In this document: piece after piece, positions 26,413 to 29,817 of the stretch
Layout of the letters: each line of letters begins with the position of its first letter
How positions within the stretch are numbered: the stretch's first letter is position 1
NCBI GenBank assembly: GCA_003427395.1
Contig: BFEA01000227.1
Span: 1,632,353-1,662,169 of the forward strand
Direction of reading: 5' to 3'
DNA from: Chara braunii
Taxonomy: Eukaryota; Streptophyta; Charophyceae; Charales; Characeae
DNA: 29,817 nt
The notes under the pieces: model-generated
Database searches by the model: none
What the model saw: the letters and a program-made list of their open reading frames with translations, nothing else
What the model was told of the DNA's origin: nothing
Made by a program: the position numbers and the translations under genes

Positions 26413-26437
26413 ACCAATGCAGCACAGAAGTATAAAT
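26413..26437 (+). promoter_or_regulatory. Possible core promoter (CCAAT, TATAAAT)
   Basis: ACCAATGC at 26412-26419 and TATAAAT at 26431-26437 precede GC-richer sequence. No ORF follows within 700 bp, so any transcript would be non-coding or an LTR/U5 of a retroelement. The surrounding stretch 26225-26960 has several undetermined bases and no gene. Confidence 0.3.
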
Positions 26438-26966
26438 CAAGAGGCTGCGTCCATTCATTCATTCATCCCTGCGGATGCCAGGTGGAAGCGCTGCCTTAGC
26501 AGCTTGTGCGAGGCGGTCTGCAGTGCGCCCGAAGACGAAGTGGGCAGAGAAGTGTAGTGTAGCGATAGGGTAGAGGCAGCTAGCGCTGCCATAGCTGTAG
26601 CATAGTATGTGTGTGTGTTGTGCATGATACTGAGTGTTGCGTGTGGGACATCCAGGGTGATCCAGANTGCGAACAGTGAGTTGTGTGGGCGCCCAGTCGC
26701 CATAGCCAGTTGAAGAGAACTCATATCTGGTTACGATATCTTGAGTACTGTGTGGGCGCATGTCGCCAGTTGCTGTACCGCTGTTTGCAGGCATGACAAA
26801 GTGACAAGAAGACGAGTTTGAATTTACTATTAAGATCATAATCAGTCGCGTTCAAGGGTAATTAAATTATGTTGTTTTGACTTCTTTTCTTCTTTGGTAG
26901 TATTGTGATATCACTGAAACAAATAATTAAATAATAAACTGATCATCTTTCTATTGGTCCTTTCCT

Positions 26967-27002
26967 ANNTTGTTNTTNTTTTNTNTTTTCCATTTTAGCA
27001 AN

Positions 27003-27034
<32 letters not shown>

Positions 27035-27061
27035 TTTTTTTTTTTTTTTTTTTTTTTNTAN
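26967..27061. repeat. Long T tract with undetermined bases
   Basis: Mostly T with a dozen N positions between 26967 and 27061. Its length and exact sequence are unreliable. It lies about 80 bp upstream of the 460-codon ORF and could be the reverse-strand tail of a retroposed sequence or an intron pyrimidine tract. Confidence 0.8.
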
Positions 27062-27143
27062 GTTTTGCATTTACAACGTTGCCCCTGTCTTCGTTGTGCA
27101 GTTGCGTCACCATTCTGGAAGATTTTGAATAATTAAAACTGCC

Positions 27144-28526
27144 ATGAATGCAACAACAAGGAGAAGAAAGGGAGAAGGAAGGGAGAAGAAAGGAAGAATG
27201 GAGGGGGAAAGTGTGGTTGGTATGGAAGATATTAAGGTGCTTGACTTCCGCACGGCCTTTCAAGGAAGTGTGTTTGAGAAATATCACATTCTTCCGCTGC
27301 AGGTCGCATCTTTCGACACCTGCCGACTTAGTAAATGGTGCGAACACTTCATCGACCTCCAAATGAAGCCTGATGATGATGGCGATGTTGATGATGATGA
27401 CGCTCATGCGGAATACTTTGCCAATCGGTTGAAGCAGCAGGGACTCGTCGGAGGTGGCGATTCGGCGGATTGCCACACATTTGTTAAGAATGCACTGATG
27501 TTTTTCGAACAGTACACAGACGAACTCTACTGGGATTTTTGCTGTCAAACTGGTGAGCCGGCAGAAGATCCTGAGGAGTACCACAACATTTTGGAGAGTG
27601 AATTGGAACCGTCAGATTTCTGTGAGGAGTTGCAACACTTCCTCTTTGAGCACCTTACTTCAGATCTGCTAGAGAATTGTTTTGGCTGTTTTGGAACCAA
27701 CTTGAAACATGAAAGTGATACGGACATTGCCCAGAGATTGTATGACTATGGCCGATGGATGCGCGCCGAACGCAACTGTGCCGAGTTGCGGAGTCTTTTT
27801 ATGACTCTACACCAGATTGATTTCGATCTCATTGGAATGGATGGTCAGCATTTTCCTTTGCGAATGTTATTGTTGGAGGAGAAGCCAAATGACGAGAACG
27901 GCCCGTCTTGGTGCGCTGAGGTCAGCGATCGGGAAAACGGGGCCCTGATTGCAGATTCCATCAATAAAGAAGAAGGCTGGAAAATTCGCTGGAGGTTTCG
28001 GACGAAAGTTCGGTCAACACTCACAGGGGTTGTCGAACGGTACAAGCCTCATGGAGACATCCCTACGATGTTGATAGATCTGTGTTGGTGTGATGAGTTG
28101 TTTGGAGCGAAGTTCATAGGGGATTGCCGACAGTTTTCTCACCACCTCGATCCCGAGACTAGAAGACTTCTTTCTGAGCTCACTCCCGAACAGTTGAAAT
28201 CAGTGAACGATCTTAAACAAGCGTCATTTTGTCAACATAACTGGATTATCTATTCTACGCATTCGGAGTTTGAACGTCTGATTCCCATTGCCGCTAACAT
28301 GGGGCCAATATGCGGTCAAGCGCGCAAGGACTTCAAGAGGTTCGATGAAGTCGTCGACAAGTACCGGCTTCGACCATCGTTGCTGAGAGATGTGGTGGAG
28401 TTTCAATGCCAACACTTTAGACGAATCCTCAAGGGCACAATCTGGCAGAATCTACCGCAGGAATTGGTCATCCGCATCGCTGAGTTTTTGCCACGCCGAT
28501 GTACGATAAGTCGGTGTTTGGAATGA
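27144..28526 (+). CDS. Unknown 460-aa protein with C-terminal F-box/SOCS-box-like motif
   Basis: This is the only long intact ORF in the window. ATG 27144 lies behind an in-frame TGA (27126), in context GCCATGA; Met at residues 19 and 27 are alternative starts. The protein begins with a basic stretch (residues 6-19). It has an acidic run DDDGDVDDDD (77-86), many Cys (18) and Trp residues but no zinc-binding pattern I can name, and no signal peptide or membrane segment. The C-terminus (411-452) starts PSLLRDVVEFQCQHFRRIL and has LPQELVIRIAEFLPRR at 437-452. This resembles the first helices of an F-box (LP.EL...I..FLP) or a SOCS box, where a helix is followed by an LP motif. Such boxes recruit cullin-RING ligases, so a substrate-adaptor role is possible but inferred. 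Codon use is ordinary and no transposon protein motif is visible. I do not recognise residues 20-410. A possible 3' splice site (TTCGTTGTGCAG) ends near 27102, which would fit a 5' UTR intron. There are no neighbouring genes in view. Confidence 0.8.
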   Translation: MNATTRRRKGEGREKKGRMEGESVVGMEDIKVLDFRTAFQGSVFEKYHILPLQVASFDTCRLSKWCEHFIDLQMKPDDDGDVDDDDAHAEYFANRLKQQGLVGGGDSADCHTFVKNALMFFEQYTDELYWDFCCQTGEPAEDPEEYHNILESELEPSDFCEELQHFLFEHLTSDLLENCFGCFGTNLKHESDTDIAQRLYDYGRWMRAERNCAELRSLFMTLHQIDFDLIGMDGQHFPLRMLLLEEKPNDENGPSWCAEVSDRENGALIADSINKEEGWKIRWRFRTKVRSTLTGVVERYKPHGDIPTMLIDLCWCDELFGAKFIGDCRQFSHHLDPETRRLLSELTPEQLKSVNDLKQASFCQHNWIIYSTHSEFERLIPIAANMGPICGQARKDFKRFDEVVDKYRLRPSLLRDVVEFQCQHFRRILKGTIWQNLPQELVIRIAEFLPRRCTISRCLE

Positions 28527-28945
28527 AACGGTTACCATGCCTGCGCATGATCATAGCTAAGGATTTGTGCAGGACGCCAACTCAGCGCAGTTGCTTCTTC
28601 TTCATCTTTCTCTGACTCAGAGATGCTGTTGTCAGGTCAGCGAACTGGCTCTCTGTATCGGATTCCATTGTCGTCTTCCTTTTTCTTTGCTTTTTTTTCT
28701 TTTTTTTTTTGTTTTTGTGTGGCCCAGCTTCAATCAGAGAGTATTGTTTCCCTACCACGCACAATGCCACACACATAATACACTCCTACAGAACGGCAAT
28801 CAGCGGATTTTAGCAAATCGTAAATTCCCCTATATAGTGCTGCCAGTGGGATCGTATCTGGGGTGCAGGATGTACATACCAGTCTACGATCTCTGTGATT
28901 CTGTGAGCTCGGCACGAAATGAGACGAACAGGATAGGTTGCTTTG

Positions 28946-28976
<31 letters not shown>

Positions 28977-29310
28977 GGTTACAAGTCAAGGCTATGAAGT
29001 ATGATTTCGGTGCAAGGAGTTCCGATTTTGACACGTTGCGAGTCTTGCGACATTGTGATTTTCCTTGTTTCCCCTGGGCCCACATAAATACACCAATATC
29101 CAGCGTCCTAGGGTCATCCGAAGACTAGAGCTGCTGACTATAGCAGACTGTCACATAGTGTATATAGACGAACTATCTGCAATTTTTGTGTATGTCCTTG
29201 TCTTTGTTTGTGAATCTCAGATTTTGTTGTCCATGATTGAAACTGTCTGATGTTGCTTTCAGCATAACTAACAAACCAATAGTCCAGGGTTTGTCCTCAA
29301 ATGTCTTACT
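28527..29310. other. 3' flank of the 460-codon gene, with A26 tract
   Basis: No second gene. A T-rich tract lies at 28680-28715. Twenty-six A residues lie at 28951-28976, about 425 bp after the stop codon. No AATAAA signal is visible before them. The tract could be a microsatellite or the genomic poly(A) of a retrocopied mRNA. Confidence 0.5.
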
Positions 29311-29452
29311 GGGCCTATAGGCCTGAAGGCTCTGCTGGCCCTCTTGCGTACTATTGTAGGACCTGTAAGTTGATGGCCAGACAGAGTACCACACCCCGTA
29401 GAAGCTTCGATTGGCACCGACCAGGCCCAAAGAGCCTTCTATAGGCCTGGCC
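29311..29452. repeat. ~30-bp imperfect inverted repeat (MITE-like)
   Basis: GGGCCTATAGGCCTGAAGGC (29311 on) pairs with the region 29422-29452 (AGAGCCTTCTATAGGCCTGG), about 80% over 30 bp, with an 80-nt spacer. CCTATAG and CTATAGG are shared at both ends. No TSD was defined. Confidence 0.55.
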
Positions 29453-29537
29453 GTAGCAGTGAGCATTGCCCAGCCTAATTACTCAACTAGGCTGCTGTAC
29501 TGAGAGTCGGGCTCCCCGCTCAAGTGACTGACTCCTG

Positions 29538-29540
<3 letters not shown>

Positions 29541-29597
<57 letters not shown>

Positions 29598-29614
29598 GGG
29601 AGAGAGAGAGAGAG
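29541..29614. repeat. (GA)n microsatellite with GGGA interruptions
   Basis: A GA run from 29542 to about 29614 with two interrupting G bases. Confidence 0.95.
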
Positions 29615-29769
29615 CTCCCGCAAAAGAATTATCGTGAGATGTTGATGCTTGCTCACGCTGAATTCACTGTGGCTGGGAAAGTGAGTGGTAGGAAGAAGAA
29701 GAGTTACGGGTAGTATGCTCTTCTGTGGGTTTGTGCATTTGTGTGTTTGTGCGTTTGTGTGTTTGTCTG

Positions 29770-29770
<1 letters not shown>

Positions 29771-29817
<47 letters not shown>
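29771..29817. repeat. (TG)n microsatellite running off the window end
   Basis: TG repeats reach the last base. Upstream (29727-29770) are imperfect GTTTGTGCATTTGTGT-type units. Confidence 0.95.

Overview
The window looks like repeat-rich nuclear DNA from a photosynthetic eukaryote of the green/streptophyte lineage. The evidence is a plant-type L1 LINE (DUF4283-like ORF1 with a zinc knuckle, APE-type endonuclease, reverse transcriptase, C-terminal zf-RVT), an inserted fragment of plastid atpE and one of mitochondrial cob, long dinucleotide microsatellites, and many small foldback/MITE-like elements. A charophyte such as Chara is my best guess, but it is a guess. There is no sign of bacterial operons, rRNA, tRNA or CRISPR.

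Layout. 1-642: two tandem-repeat blocks just upstream of a LINE. 643-10599: one decayed LINE on the + strand, with ORF1 about 643-4248 and ORF2 about 4291-10599. It is interrupted by three insertions: a foldback element (3620-4110), an 811-bp composite of plastid and mitochondrial DNA (5933-6743), and a 949-bp element with perfect 16-bp terminal inverted repeats (8072-9020). 10600-11283: probable LINE 3' region with ~206-bp tandem units ending in an A27 tract. 11284-17815: non-coding sequence with duplications, hairpins and microsatellites. 17816-22027: a dense nest of tandem repeats and inverted-repeat elements. It includes a foldback with a 9-bp target-site duplication (TSD), carrying a second, smaller MITE inside one arm, and two copies of another MITE family with 3-bp TSDs. 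22090-22127: an exact Nextera mate-pair junction adapter, which is a library artefact and makes local contiguity doubtful. 22128-27061: microsatellites, minisatellites, a foldback element, possible LTR-type promoters and an N-containing T tract. 27144-28526: the only convincing intact gene, an intronless 460-codon ORF of unknown function ending in an F-box/SOCS-box-like motif. 28527-29817: A-tract, an inverted-repeat element and (GA)n/(TG)n microsatellites.

The LINE parts would once have worked together: ORF1 as RNA-binding protein, ORF2 as nickase plus reverse transcriptase. All are now dead: I count 25 premature stops but only about four frameshifts. The non-autonomous elements would need transposases encoded elsewhere. 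The 460-aa gene has no functional partner visible here. I did not find a clearly new multi-gene system. The best leads are the unknown 460-aa protein, the two-organelle insertion precisely placed inside a LINE codon, and the nested MITE families.
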